From NCBI RefSeq assembly GCF_902859855.1, contig NZ_CADIKH010000009.1:173754-237753 (forward strand): 64,000 nt of DNA, written 5' to 3'. Positions within the stretch are counted from its first letter, which is position 1; the number at the start of each line of letters is the position of its first letter. This DNA comes from Paraburkholderia humisilvae. GTDB lineage: Bacteria > Pseudomonadota > Gammaproteobacteria > Burkholderiales > Burkholderiaceae. Positions 33,440 to 42,606 of the stretch are shown here, one piece after another. The notes beneath the pieces were generated by a model, which ran no database searches, had not been told where the DNA came from, and saw only the letters and a list, made by a program, of their open reading frames with translations. A program made the position numbers and the translations under genes.

Positions 33440-33624
33440 TGTCGGCCTACGTACGCATCACACCGGACGTGGTGTTTTCAGTCGATGTGTTCCCACGCGT
33501 CGACATGCGAACATCGGAGGCGGCCTTGCGCCGCCGTGTTTCCGATTCGGTCGAGTCGACTGTCGATCCTCGCCAGATCGATTTGTGGGGTGATGACACT
33601 CAGCACGCGCCGGCACCCGTTTGA
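33439..33624 (+). CDS. Possible small ORF after the antitoxin
   Basis: A 61-codon frame whose ATG overlaps the antitoxin stop (TGATG), allowing translational coupling. The sequence is short, without a motif, and could be chance. The rest of 33.6-33.76 kb holds nothing I can support. Confidence 0.3.
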   Translation: MSAYVRITPDVVFSVDVFPRVDMRTSEAALRRRVSDSVESTVDPRQIDLWGDDTQHAPAPV

Positions 33625-33762
33625 CGTACCGCCCCGGATCAGCATCCGTCTTGCTGTTCTGCGTTCATGCTTCGGAAACTCGAATGCACGCAGGAGCGGT
33701 TCGCCCGAGTACAGGCGATCAACGCAAGATACGTGCAAAGGAAAGGCGGATCGCCGGTGACC

Positions 33763-34587
33763 CTAGCTTTCGACCGCGCTGCTGAGTGTCCTATATTCGC
33801 TGTAATGCCGGATCGCACGGGTCATCTGGCCGAGTCCCTCATGGAGACGCGCCGCGTTGAAATGCGCGTCAGCGAAGTCATGCTGCAATTCGATGCAGCG
33901 ATGATACGCGATCAGTGCCTGCTCAAGCCTGCCGGAGTCCTCGAGCGCCACACCGAGATTGAAGTGCAGCAAAGGCTCCTCGGGCAGTGCTAGTAACGCC
34001 TTATGCCAGACAGCGATCGCGTCCTCGTAGCGGGTGTTTACGCATAGCATGCATCCCAGGTCGAGGTAAGCGTTCAGGTACAGCCGATCCGATTCAATGG
34101 CACGCCGATATCCCGCTTCCGCAGCGTCCAGATCGCCTTCAGCTTCCTTGGCAGCGGCTTCCGCAAATTCGTCAGGTGCGCCCCATGATTGAATGTTGCT
34201 GACGTTCAACGATCCCTTGGACTCAGGCGGGGGATCGAAGTCGAACAGCAACTGGCCACTCTCTGCTTCCCAGTGCCCTGCGTCGTCGCGCACGGCGACG
34301 TCTGTTCCGACTGCCGTTATGCCGATTGCCGTCAGGTCCTTGTCCTGCGACCAGTTGGCGCGAAGAGTCTCCAGGGCTCGCAGGATTTTTCGAGGAGGAA
34401 TGCCCGCCTTGCGCAACGAGTGGGCCGTGCGCAGTAACACAACGTCGCGGAAGGAAAACAAGGTCTCGCCGCCGCGACCGCGCAGCGGCTGTACGAACCG
34501 TCCGGCTACCAGACGTGAGATGACCGTCCGTGACACACCCAGCATGCGCTGGACATCGCGTATCCGGTACAGATCCTGTCCCGTCAT
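33763..34587 (-). CDS. MerR-type HTH regulator with TPR repeats, in Ku operon
   Basis: The 274-aa product starts with a MerR-like winged helix (YRIRDVQRMLGVSRTVISRLV). A linker follows, then at least three tetratricopeptide repeats from about residue 140 (NAYLDLGCML, HFNLGVALEDSGRLEQAL, DAHFNAARLHEGLGQ). The ATG follows the Ku stop by 2 bases on the same strand. MerR-TPR proteins next to Ku are a recurring arrangement in proteobacteria. A regulatory or scaffolding role in end joining is plausible. Confidence 0.75.
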   Translation of the reverse strand: MTGQDLYRIRDVQRMLGVSRTVISRLVAGRFVQPLRGRGGETLFSFRDVVLLRTAHSLRKAGIPPRKILRALETLRANWSQDKDLTAIGITAVGTDVAVRDDAGHWEAESGQLLFDFDPPPESKGSLNVSNIQSWGAPDEFAEAAAKEAEGDLDAAEAGYRRAIESDRLYLNAYLDLGCMLCVNTRYEDAIAVWHKALLALPEEPLLHFNLGVALEDSGRLEQALIAYHRCIELQHDFADAHFNAARLHEGLGQMTRAIRHYSEYRTLSSAVES

Positions 34588-34589
34588 CG

Positions 34590-35507
34590 CTATTTTCGCG
34601 TCCCTGTCTTTCTGGCCGGTGTAGCGGGCGTCACGGTCGCCGTCGACCGTTTTGGTCCCTTGCGCTGCCGCGGCGCGGCCGTCACGGCGATCGGTTCCGG
34701 CTCGGCTTTGGCCCTAACGACGGCGGGGCCGCGACCTTTGAGGCTTGCCCGCAACGCGTCAACGAGATCGATGATATCCGCTCCCTCGGGTTGCGCTGCT
34801 GGCTGCAATGTGATCTTCTTGCCAGCGATTTTCTGGTCGATCGCGGCAAGGACGCGTTCCTTCTCCTCGTCCTTGAACGCCGCGGGATCGTAGCCGGCCA
34901 CGCGGTACTGTTCAATAAGCTGCTGTGCGAGCTGCAGTTCGGCAGGCTGTACCTCCGGCTTTTCGATTCCCAGTGCGGACTGCGGGCGCACCTCATCGGC
35001 ATACAGGAGTTGCTGAAGTATGAGCCCTTCGGGCCCGGCGCGTAGCTGCGCCACATACTGTGTTCCCTTCATGACCCACGTCGCGAGTGCGCATGTACCG
35101 GAGTCTGTCATCGCTTCAGCGAGCAACTGGTAAGGCTTCGCTCCTCGCTTGTCCGGGCCGAGGTAATAGGCCTTGTCGAAGTAGATCGGATCGATGGCGT
35201 CCTGGGGAAGAAACGATACGATATCGATCGTGTGGCGGGCGGTTTCCTCAAGTGTCTTCAGTTCGTCCGGACTGAAGACAACGTACTTGTCTTTCTCGAA
35301 CTCGTAGCCCTTGACGATATCCAACCGTTCGACCACCGCCTGATGAGCGGGGCAATAAAGCTGCTGCCTGACGCGCGCGCCGCAATCCTTGTGGAGCATG
35401 TTGAAGCTGACGCCTGATCGGCTTTCCTGCGCCGAAAAGAGCCTGACCGGGATCGCAACCAGCCCGAAGCTGATCGTCAACGAAGCAATCGAACGTGGCG
35501 CGGCCAT
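34590..35507 (-). CDS. ku: Ku protein (non-homologous end joining)
   Basis: A 305-aa bacterial Ku: N-terminal RSIASLTISFGLVAIPVRLF, then the barrel region with RHTIDIVSFLP, AIDPIYFDKAYYLGPD and KPYQLLAEAM, and a basic Lys/Arg/Pro-rich tail that in Ku binds DNA or ligase. The ATG at 35507 is preceded by AGGGGA; the ATG 8 codons upstream lacks a site. Ku homodimers hold broken ends for an ATP-dependent ligase; a candidate ligase lies at 39886. Confidence 0.92.
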   Translation of the reverse strand: MAAPRSIASLTISFGLVAIPVRLFSAQESRSGVSFNMLHKDCGARVRQQLYCPAHQAVVERLDIVKGYEFEKDKYVVFSPDELKTLEETARHTIDIVSFLPQDAIDPIYFDKAYYLGPDKRGAKPYQLLAEAMTDSGTCALATWVMKGTQYVAQLRAGPEGLILQQLLYADEVRPQSALGIEKPEVQPAELQLAQQLIEQYRVAGYDPAAFKDEEKERVLAAIDQKIAGKKITLQPAAQPEGADIIDLVDALRASLKGRGPAVVRAKAEPEPIAVTAAPRQRKGPKRSTATVTPATPARKTGTRK

Positions 35508-35878
35508 GGTTTTTCCCCTGTTGGCGTGCATCTAGCTCAGCAAGATCCTCGCCCGCCCGCGCTTCCTAGTTTCCCTTGTCTTCGCCGAAACGCCATCCTG
35601 TTAAACAGGCGCTAGGCCGTTCGTCATCCTATGGGTTAAAATTTTGTCCTGAAGAATGTCAACTTCTGAGAGTGCACGTCTGCGTCGGGGCTCACGATGG
35701 AGGCGAACGGACTTCTTTACCGATAGGACGCCGCATCAAGCCCGTGAGATCTGCGGGTCAAGTCTATCTGCGGGCCCGGCTGACGCCGCCAGAGCCGAAA
35801 AGGACAATGTCTTAAACTCGATTGGACATGCTCGCAAAAAATAAGGGATCCGTTAACTGAAGCTTCATCGAGGTGAAG
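35508..35878. other. Intergenic region between Ku and hydrolase remnant
   Basis: About 370 bases separate divergent genes. No supported gene. It should contain the Ku operon promoter; a GTTAAACAGG/ATGGGTTAAAATTTTG AT-rich stretch near 35600-35645 is a plausible place, without a clear hexamer pair. Confidence 0.3.
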
Positions 35879-37449
35879 ATGAAACGACGAATTCTCTCGA
35901 TTTTCTGCTGGAAACAGCCAATAGCGTTGGCGGCTTTTGCAATGGTCCTGGTCGCCGCGGCACCTTTGTCAGCGACTTCTAAAGATCTATCCGGGTGGGT
36001 CTATCCAGCGCAGAACAAGAAGATAGCGATAGTATTCATTCATGGACTTACCGGCGACGCAATGGATACATGGACGTTAAATAGAGTGAAAGGACAGTCG
36101 TTTTTCAGGTATGTAAAAGACAGTCCAATTACCGGAAAAGATGTTGACATTTTTACATTCACATACAGTTCTGAGAATATAACCACTATTTGGAGGCCTT
36201 GAGTCGCGACTGGGCCGAAATTCGAAGATCTGATAACCGGCCTCAAGTTATATGTGGTTACGAAACTGAGTCATACATGACTCAAAAAATCGTCGGCTGG
36301 TCGAGTGCGACGCGGTTGTGTGACAACGGCGGTGTGCCAATTGAGGGCGCCGACCATGTCAGTATTGTTAAACCTGACGGTCCGGACAGTGCAACAATGA
36401 CTCTCTTTTTCAACGCGATGAAAGAATACGTCATCGACCCAATATCGACTCCGATTGTGGATATACCGGAATTAAGCCGTGATGGAGACCACTTTCTTCT
36501 GAATATCGATCGCCCAGATGGCCTTAAGAAAATCCATCTACAAAATCATGGAAAGAGTGTGGCGCGAGCCGGATGGGGCCCTCCATCGCCGCCTAATCTC
36601 TGGTTGATGCCAGATACTGAATCAATAATCCCACCGGGAAAGGAGGGTGTAGTAAATATCGCAGTGGTATATGGATCTCAGATTCGTGATTATGATTTCC
36701 CCCTAAGGGTGCAAGGTTTGACTGAAAAGCGCGTGCATGTTCATGTTCAAAATATGCGTACTGTCCACGCCAGTCAAAAGGCGCTTATGGATAAGGTGAC
36801 GCTGGACCTCGTCAATTATGTATCTGATCCAGCTAGAAGCCAGCAATTGTCGTCTTTCGTGGACAGTGATGCACTGGCGTCTCAACAGGTGGTAGATGTG
36901 GTTCAACAGTCTGTCGCGCAACGACTTCCTGAACTCACGACATCCGAACAGTATGTTATTGCCGCCGACCTCCTAGCGGCAAAAAATCTGCGAGCGCTCG
37001 CGGCGCGCTCGCTTAGCACCGCTCAACTTGCGTCTCCTCGCTCGCCTTTGCAGCGTGCAGAGACAACCGAGGCAGACGAATCGAGTAGGTATCGTTCCGC
37101 TGCATGGGGAGGCGCTTGGGCGTACGAGAATTGGTTGACTCAGCGTGCTTCGGCGCACCAGGTCGAAGCGCTGTATAGAGTTGCAAAATCGTCTAAAACA
37201 AGCATCACTCTGCTATACGGCGTGACAAGTCCAATCGAAAATAGTTCTGAAGTGGCCTCCTCCACTAATCTATTGGATTTTTCTCTTGCATCGACGCTGA
37301 AGGAGATCCCCGCCCTGAAGGCGACGGGAACTAATTTAAGCACAAGCCTTGCGACCTCATATCGGAATGCAGTCTATTACGGGCAAGATCCCTTCGATGC
37401 GGACTATCGAGCCAGTGGACTTCAAACTCCCGAAAAGGAGTGGCATTGA
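35879..37449 (+). pseudogene. Broken exported alpha/beta hydrolase (deletion plus frameshift)
   Basis: The first frame (35879-36202) has a signal peptide and the start of an alpha/beta hydrolase: IAIVFIHGLTGDAMDTW with the oxyanion HG. It then reads TYSSENITTIWRP and stops. The next frame (from about 36190 to 37449) begins EALSRDWAEIRR and continues with VICGYETESY and GADHVSIVKP, the latter holding the catalytic-histidine loop. The segment with the nucleophile serine elbow is missing between them. The gene therefore lost about 50-80 residues and its frame. The long C-terminal region has no domain I know. Confidence 0.65.
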
Positions 37450-37569
37450 TCGAGGTACAATCGCCAAGTTAAACATAGGCACATTTAGCTCCTCTGCGAA
37501 GTAGTCGCATATTTACCTGGCGAGCGCAGGTCGCTATCGGCATAGCCGTCTATGTTCACCGACACCGCT

Positions 37570-38307
37570 TCAATCACCCCTGGCTTTCTGCTCGCGCCAT
37601 TTCCGCGCTTCCTCCTTCAGGTCGATACCATCGACGGTCAAGAAGAATTCGTACTGGCTGAAGCGCTTGATCTGCACTTGTGCTGGGTCATGCCGGCAGG
37701 GCAGGCTCAGGTCAAGCTTATCGCCGCCGAACGCCTCGATCGCGCCGGAAAGCAATTCGCCGAGCAACTCCCATGCTTCGACTGCGACGTCGAGCAGGTC
37801 CCGGCCAGGGAACTGCGGAATCATCCACGTGCGCCAGAGCGCCGGTGCGGAGTCGCAGTCTGGCCCGAAGCCGCGAAGCATCTTGTTCGTTTTGCACATA
37901 GTCTTGTAACGCTCATACGCTTCGTCTGACGTCTCCGATGGGTAGACAGCGAAGGGAAAGACGACCTTAATAGTGGCGCCCTCTGTGGTGCCGATCCGGC
38001 CATGACTTTTCAGGTGTAGGGAACCGTGATGAACGACGAAGTCGCGTCGCTTGCCAAGGGTATGCAAGAGGACATTTGTGGACACTGTGTCCATTAGAGG
38101 CTTGATCTTTGCCTTCTCACCGGGATGCCGCTGCAAATCGTTAGACAGGGCTTGGGGGACTTCCTTGACCGCACGGAGGAACGAATTGCATGAATAGCGG
38201 AACGGCTCGGGCTCATGGTAATTGGCTTCCATCTGGTGCAGATACCAGTGACACTCCTGCCACCGATCGAGCGAAAGCTCCAGATTGCTGTGCGCGCAGG
38301 TTTGCAT
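37570..38307 (-). CDS. Hypothetical protein, 245 aa
   Basis: The ATG at 38307 is preceded by GAGGT. The N-terminal third is helical and aromatic (LDRWQECHWYLHQMEANYHEP, then RYSCNSFLRAVKEV), suggestive of a four-helix HEPN-like bundle, but no clear RxxxxH motif is present there. The rest is alpha/beta. Isolated gene. No family assigned. Confidence 0.6.
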   Translation of the reverse strand: MQTCAHSNLELSLDRWQECHWYLHQMEANYHEPEPFRYSCNSFLRAVKEVPQALSNDLQRHPGEKAKIKPLMDTVSTNVLLHTLGKRRDFVVHHGSLHLKSHGRIGTTEGATIKVVFPFAVYPSETSDEAYERYKTMCKTNKMLRGFGPDCDSAPALWRTWMIPQFPGRDLLDVAVEAWELLGELLSGAIEAFGGDKLDLSLPCRHDPAQVQIKRFSQYEFFLTVDGIDLKEEARKWREQKARGD

Positions 38308-38884
38308 TCAGACCTCGTGTCATTTCGTCTCGTCGCCGACTGGCCTGCAAGTGAAACCACCTCCACCCCCCAAGGCAATCCAGGCAGTCCAATTATTTTC
38401 GGATTCGGCTCAGGTTCAAAATAATTCTGCCTAAGAAATCACCTGGAGCATAGCCGAATTCATTAGCAAGTGAGAATCGCTGCATCACAAACCACAAACC
38501 CGATGCAGCATGAACCGCGACATGATGCATCAGCGCCCGGGGGCTATCTCGAACGCACACAGACTACCGAAAAGTGATGTTCGTCCTTCGGCATCAGTGT
38601 TCGAAGCGCGAGTTGACGCTTCCAGTGGGTTAATGTCTGCAAGGTACGCTCTGTTTTCGGCTGTAGTGCACTTGCAGAAACCACGCATCCTACGATTTCC
38701 GAGCATTACATTAGCTCAAACACTAGCGAACCGCTGAAACAACGTCTTGAACATTTAGTTGCTTCAGAGCACGGTGGTGCAGAAAATCAGCCGCTCTGTT
38801 TGAACCGTTACCGCAAGAAGCGGTAACCCGTCCGCGGTTTCCTGCAGGAGTTACCCCTTGCTCCCTGTTGTATCCTGGCGCACA
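38308..38884. other. Intergenic region upstream of imuA
   Basis: About 580 bases without a supported gene. A perfect 8-bp hairpin GTTACCGC/GCGGTAAC with a 5-base loop lies at 38807-38827, not followed by T residues. The region ends at the SOS box. Confidence 0.4.
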
Positions 38885-38900
38885 CTGTATATTTATACAG
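38885..38900 (+). promoter_or_regulatory. LexA (SOS) box upstream of imuA
   Basis: CTGTATATTTATACAG is a near-perfect palindrome matching the CTGT-N8-ACAG LexA consensus. It ends 16 bases before the GTG start at 38917, so it would overlap the promoter and repress until DNA damage. Confidence 0.9.
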
Positions 38901-38916
38901 GTCATGGAGCCCAATT

Positions 38917-39684
38917 GTGGATCACACAGACGTCCGTGCTCAGCCAATACGTGACCCTGACGAACGCGCCCGCTCGATTGATGGCCTTCTCGACTCGAGG
39001 GTGCACCCAGAGGCGGGGCGAACAGCGCTCTGGCGAGCTGCCCAACTGGGGCGAGCCAATGGCCGCGTCGTGGAGACCGGGTACGACGATTTGTCCGCAG
39101 TGTTGCCATCCGGCGGGTGGCCCAGGAGCGCTCTTGTCGAATTGCTTGTGCCACACGGCGGCTGCGGCGAGCTGCGCCTGTTACTGCCGGCGTTGTCGAA
39201 AGGGAAACAGCCAATAGTCGTGATCCAGCCTCCCCACGTACCTAGCGTTCAAGGGCTCGCGTATGGTGGTCTGCAACCGGATCGTATTCTTTGGCTCAAA
39301 CCCAAGGTAACGGCGGACACATTGTGGTCGACCCAGGAAGCGCTGAAATCCGGCACCTTTGGCGCTGTACTGCTTTGGCAAACGTATGTGAGGTCTGATG
39401 CGCTGCGGCGCCTTCACCTGGCGGCGAAAACGGGCGAATCGCTCTTCTTCCTGATAAGGCCACTTTCGGCGGCGATGGATCCCTCGCCGGCTGAACTGCG
39501 GTTGGCGTTGCACCCGGCGGAGCACGGTGTAACGGTCGACATCATCAAGCGCAGGGGCCCCGCGTTGGGTCACAGCCTCACAATCGAACTACGGCCCGCG
39601 GCTACAACACAGACTGGTAGAAAGCGCCAGCTTCAGGAGACGCAACTGGACCGGTTGCCCACGCTACAACCGGCCTTTGTGTGA
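38917..39684 (+). CDS. imuA: ImuA-like protein of the SOS mutagenesis cassette
   Basis: A GTG start follows GGAG with 7 bases of spacing. The 255-aa product matches ImuA, a RecA-fold protein of translesion cassettes: SAVLPSGGWPRSALVELLVP near residue 60, a Walker-B-like GAVLLWQTYV, and an RRL-AAKTGESLFFLIRP block. ImuA normally precedes imuB and dnaE2; here neither follows and a DNA ligase does. The SOS box shows damage control. The protein may assist the local repair genes or be a stranded remnant. Confidence 0.85.
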   Translation: MDHTDVRAQPIRDPDERARSIDGLLDSRVHPEAGRTALWRAAQLGRANGRVVETGYDDLSAVLPSGGWPRSALVELLVPHGGCGELRLLLPALSKGKQPIVVIQPPHVPSVQGLAYGGLQPDRILWLKPKVTADTLWSTQEALKSGTFGAVLLWQTYVRSDALRRLHLAAKTGESLFFLIRPLSAAMDPSPAELRLALHPAEHGVTVDIIKRRGPALGHSLTIELRPAATTQTGRKRQLQETQLDRLPTLQPAFV

Positions 39685-39885
39685 TCTCCCCGGCCGGCAA
39701 CATGACACAAAGTCGTATCCGTGAGCAGGACTGAGTTCTGCTCTCGTGAGTCCGACCGGCGACGATCGCATGACGAACAGACCTTCACCGACAAACACGG
39801 CGTGATCTGGTATTGCGATTGGAAGGAAACCGGCACGCATCGCGCTTTTGCTGCCCGCTCGTACGACGGCGTTAGGAGAACTTGC

Positions 39886-40536
39886 ATGGACCTGGAACGG
39901 CCGATCAAACCGTCCGATCTGATGCACGCTATGCAGCGCCGGCGACCGTTTTCCCACGTCGACTGGCTGTTCCAATGGAAATTGGACGGTTTTCGATGCC
40001 TTGTCGAAAAGTGGGGCGACAAAGTGGCGCTAACCAGTCGGCAGGGCAAGCCCTTCAACCGCTCATTTCCCGAAATTGTCGAGGCAGTTGCTGCCGTGCC
40101 CGGTGATTTCGTATGGGACAGTGAGCTGGCGATCGGCGACGCTCGCGGGCCGGCGTCGTTCAGCCGACTACTGGAGCGCTCCAGCACCACGTCACCGCGG
40201 AATATCCCGGCGGCCGCGCGTCGACACCCTGCACGGATTTTTGTGTTCGACATGCTCCTATCGGGTAAGCGCGATTTGCGTCACCTGGAGCTTACCGAGC
40301 GGAAGGCTCGACTGCGCGACGCCTTCGACGACACACAGCGGCTCGTCTATGTCACGGACGTGGAATGCGTCGGCGAGCTAGTATTTGAACAGGTGAAAAT
40401 CCACGACTTCGAGGGTATGGTTGCCAAACGAAAGGCGTCGACCTACACGCGCGGACGGTCGCCTAACTGGATCAAGATCAAGAACATCAACTACAGCAGG
40501 CCGGCGGCGTTGGGCTTCGGTCATGCAGACAAGTAA
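39886..40536 (+). CDS. ATP-dependent DNA ligase, adenylation domain only
   Basis: The ATG at 39886 has AGGAGA upstream. The 216-aa product shows ligase motif I (WKLDGFR, Lys nucleophile), III (IFVFDML), IV (FEGMVAKRK) and V (NWIKIKN), and ends there. It has no OB-fold domain, polymerase or nuclease as in LigD. The same frame is open upstream to a GTG at 39721 (55 codons with GVIWYCDWKETG), which could be an N-terminal extension. It lies 37 bases after imuA (from 39721), so it may share SOS control. With Ku nearby it is a candidate end-joining ligase. Confidence 0.8.
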   Translation: MDLERPIKPSDLMHAMQRRRPFSHVDWLFQWKLDGFRCLVEKWGDKVALTSRQGKPFNRSFPEIVEAVAAVPGDFVWDSELAIGDARGPASFSRLLERSSTTSPRNIPAAARRHPARIFVFDMLLSGKRDLRHLELTERKARLRDAFDDTQRLVYVTDVECVGELVFEQVKIHDFEGMVAKRKASTYTRGRSPNWIKIKNINYSRPAALGFGHADK

Positions 40537-40632
40537 CGCTGCCTCGGCAGGCAACACCCCCGAGGATCCCGCCATCGCGTAGGCCCGCGACCGGGTCTTG
40601 GCGGACCCGACTCCATCACGCGTACCCCGCCG

Positions 40633-41841
40633 CTATGCGCCGATCGCACGCATCGCGTCATGCAATGCTTGCGGTTGACTAAGGAACGACTGGAAGCCGT
40701 CGGCCCAGACAGCGGCTGTTCTGTTTGCATCCACCGTCCACCCGCTCAAGGCCTTCAGCTCACTACCCGGCAAATCGTAGAGTTTCATGCGCAGATCCTG
40801 GGTGAGCGAAATCTCGCGATCCTTGTATTCAAAGTTGAGGGCAGTGTAGAGGCCATCCACACCACCGTCCCAGTGGCCAACGTAGAGAATGGGCACCCAA
40901 GGTTTGGCACGACGCACCCCCTTGAGCCACGTATTCAGATGCAGGTCACCCAGACCACTGCCGAGCACGAAAATCACGTCCGCTTCCATCGCATCGCGGC
41001 TCAATGCCGAGTAGTAGAACACGTACGGTGTGCGTTGCAGTCGGCCTAGCTTGTCCAGTCCCGTGATGATCGCACTACGCTCGATCTGCGTGCCGTCCAT
41101 TCTGGAATCGCCACTGCCGCCGTTTAACCCATACTTAAGCGCATCTTCACGTGCGGCATACCAGGCAATGTCGCCTATCTCACGCGACCCGCCTGGCGCC
41201 GGAAAACCCATGTGGATCGAACCGTGGAGGTGGAACAGGGCCGGGCTGTCCCAGTGCGACCAGAAGCCCGTCGCGTCGAAAGCAGCGTGGTCCCCATGAT
41301 TTTGCGTAAAGCCCGTGAAATAGCGGTCGTCGGTAGACTGCCCCACGAAATCATCGTAATTCGTGGTATAGACGCGCGGTACATAGGCCTCTTCCAAGTT
41401 TACGAAGAACCGTGCGAGCTGGTCCAAAGGTTGTTCTGGCGCGTCGCAGATTTTCGACACTTCGCGGTATATGCACTTGATCATCGTGCCGGCAGCGGCA
41501 CGCAATGCCCGCGGCTCGTATGACGGCGTCAGTTCCAGGAATGGCGCCATGACGGGCTTGAACTTCGTCACGGCGCCTGGTGTGACGCGCAATGTCTCCA
41601 GTTCGTGCAGCACGTGGTAGATGCGCTCGAAATGCGCGTCGGCTGGATCGTCGTAGAAGTCAAGCAGCTTGCCCGCCACCTCCTGGTACACCTGCGTGCC
41701 ACCCATACGCTGACAGGATTCGTCGTCTCGCACGGTCTTTTCGATGAGCTTGCCGAAATCAGGCGTCACCGGAATTCCATACTCGACCGATGCGCCAGCG
41801 CCCACGACGACGAGTGCCCGCCGCTTTGTTTGCTGCTTCAT
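40633..41841 (-). CDS. SIR2-like (SIR2_2) domain protein, putative defence NADase
   Basis: A 402-aa protein with a SIR2 Rossmann fold: VVGAGASVEYGIP (13-25), TTNYDDF (159-165) with the catalytic Asn/Asp, LFHLHGSIH (202-210) with the conserved His, and VLGSGLGDLHLNTWL later. Stand-alone SIR2 proteins of this size occur in defence islands as NAD-depleting abortive-infection effectors. I see no second domain or partner gene. It lies between repair genes and the small-gene array and is transcribed towards the ligase. Confidence 0.78.
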   Translation of the reverse strand: MKQQTKRRALVVVGAGASVEYGIPVTPDFGKLIEKTVRDDESCQRMGGTQVYQEVAGKLLDFYDDPADAHFERIYHVLHELETLRVTPGAVTKFKPVMAPFLELTPSYEPRALRAAAGTMIKCIYREVSKICDAPEQPLDQLARFFVNLEEAYVPRVYTTNYDDFVGQSTDDRYFTGFTQNHGDHAAFDATGFWSHWDSPALFHLHGSIHMGFPAPGGSREIGDIAWYAAREDALKYGLNGGSGDSRMDGTQIERSAIITGLDKLGRLQRTPYVFYYSALSRDAMEADVIFVLGSGLGDLHLNTWLKGVRRAKPWVPILYVGHWDGGVDGLYTALNFEYKDREISLTQDLRMKLYDLPGSELKALSGWTVDANRTAAVWADGFQSFLSQPQALHDAMRAIGA

Positions 41842-42183
41842 GCAATCCCCCGTTGTTGAATGTCTGGAGGTTGATTATTACAAAAACGCTTGTTTGCAGT
41901 TGCAGGGATTGCGATGACTTGTGTCTCGAGGAAGGTGCGGATTGCAACAGCCATAGAGCTTGAAAAAGGCACCTTTCTTCGGTCCGGATATCGCGGAGAA
42001 TCGTCACGGGATGACGCGGCTGATGTGCTGGACAACGCTTGGGAAACGGACCGCTTACGCGCCGGCAAGGTCTTCATCGACTATCTGCGCACTAGCCGCG
42101 GGGCGAGCACAGTCGCGCCGTTATCGGCGCGGGGCCCGTGCTGGACTCGCCGTTTCAATGCCCATTTAATGGGACAAACTGTT
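41842..42183. other. Region upstream of the SIR2 gene
   Basis: No convincing gene; a 160-codon frame at 41890-42372 has shadow-like composition and crosses the repeat. A 13-base palindrome CCCATTTAATGGG lies at 42163-42175. The SIR2 promoter is expected here. Confidence 0.35.
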
Positions 42184-42518
42184 CGATGTCAGCGCCGGCG
42201 ACGCCTGGTCCATGGACGCCGCGCTCGCGACGGCGGTCGCTGCATGCTGACCTGTGGGCGGGCTGCAGGCGTACGCGCCAGAGGATTAGCTCGGCGATGC
42301 GGCGGGCAATCGGCCTGTCACGTTAGCGGGTCGGGTCGCATGACGTACCGGCTTTTTCCGAGGAACCGATGAAACTCCTGCGTTAGCGCGCAGGTTTGGC
42401 AGACTGCGCGCGAAACTGTATCGGAATAGGCCGCCACGACACCTCTATTCCGATGTGGTAGAAGCCCCGGTTATCTAGGAAACACGGGTGGACGGCTCAA
42501 GGAATCCGCTTGCTTGCC

Positions 42519-42535
42519 GTTATCACTGTGATACT
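42519..42535. promoter_or_regulatory. Operator upstream of the HTH gene
   Basis: GTTATCACTGTGATACT is an inverted repeat (TATCAC-T-GTGATA core) closely related to AGTATCATGGTGATACT at 42815. A weaker site CGTATCATGATGCTACC lies at 42564-42580. These flank the HTH gene, so it is probably autoregulated. Confidence 0.6.
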
Positions 42536-42606
42536 CCGACATTAGATTCTTGCAATTCCCTCACGTATCATGATGCTACCAATGATCGTGACTTTTGAGG
42601 TAGCTA

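Noticed and set aside
35576..35844. Small frames between Ku and the hydrolase remnant
   Set aside because: No ribosome site, overlapping each other, no recognisable protein features.
41890..42372. 160-codon frame upstream of the array
   Set aside because: It has no ribosome site, is rich in Arg/Cys like a shadow frame, and runs into repeat copy A.
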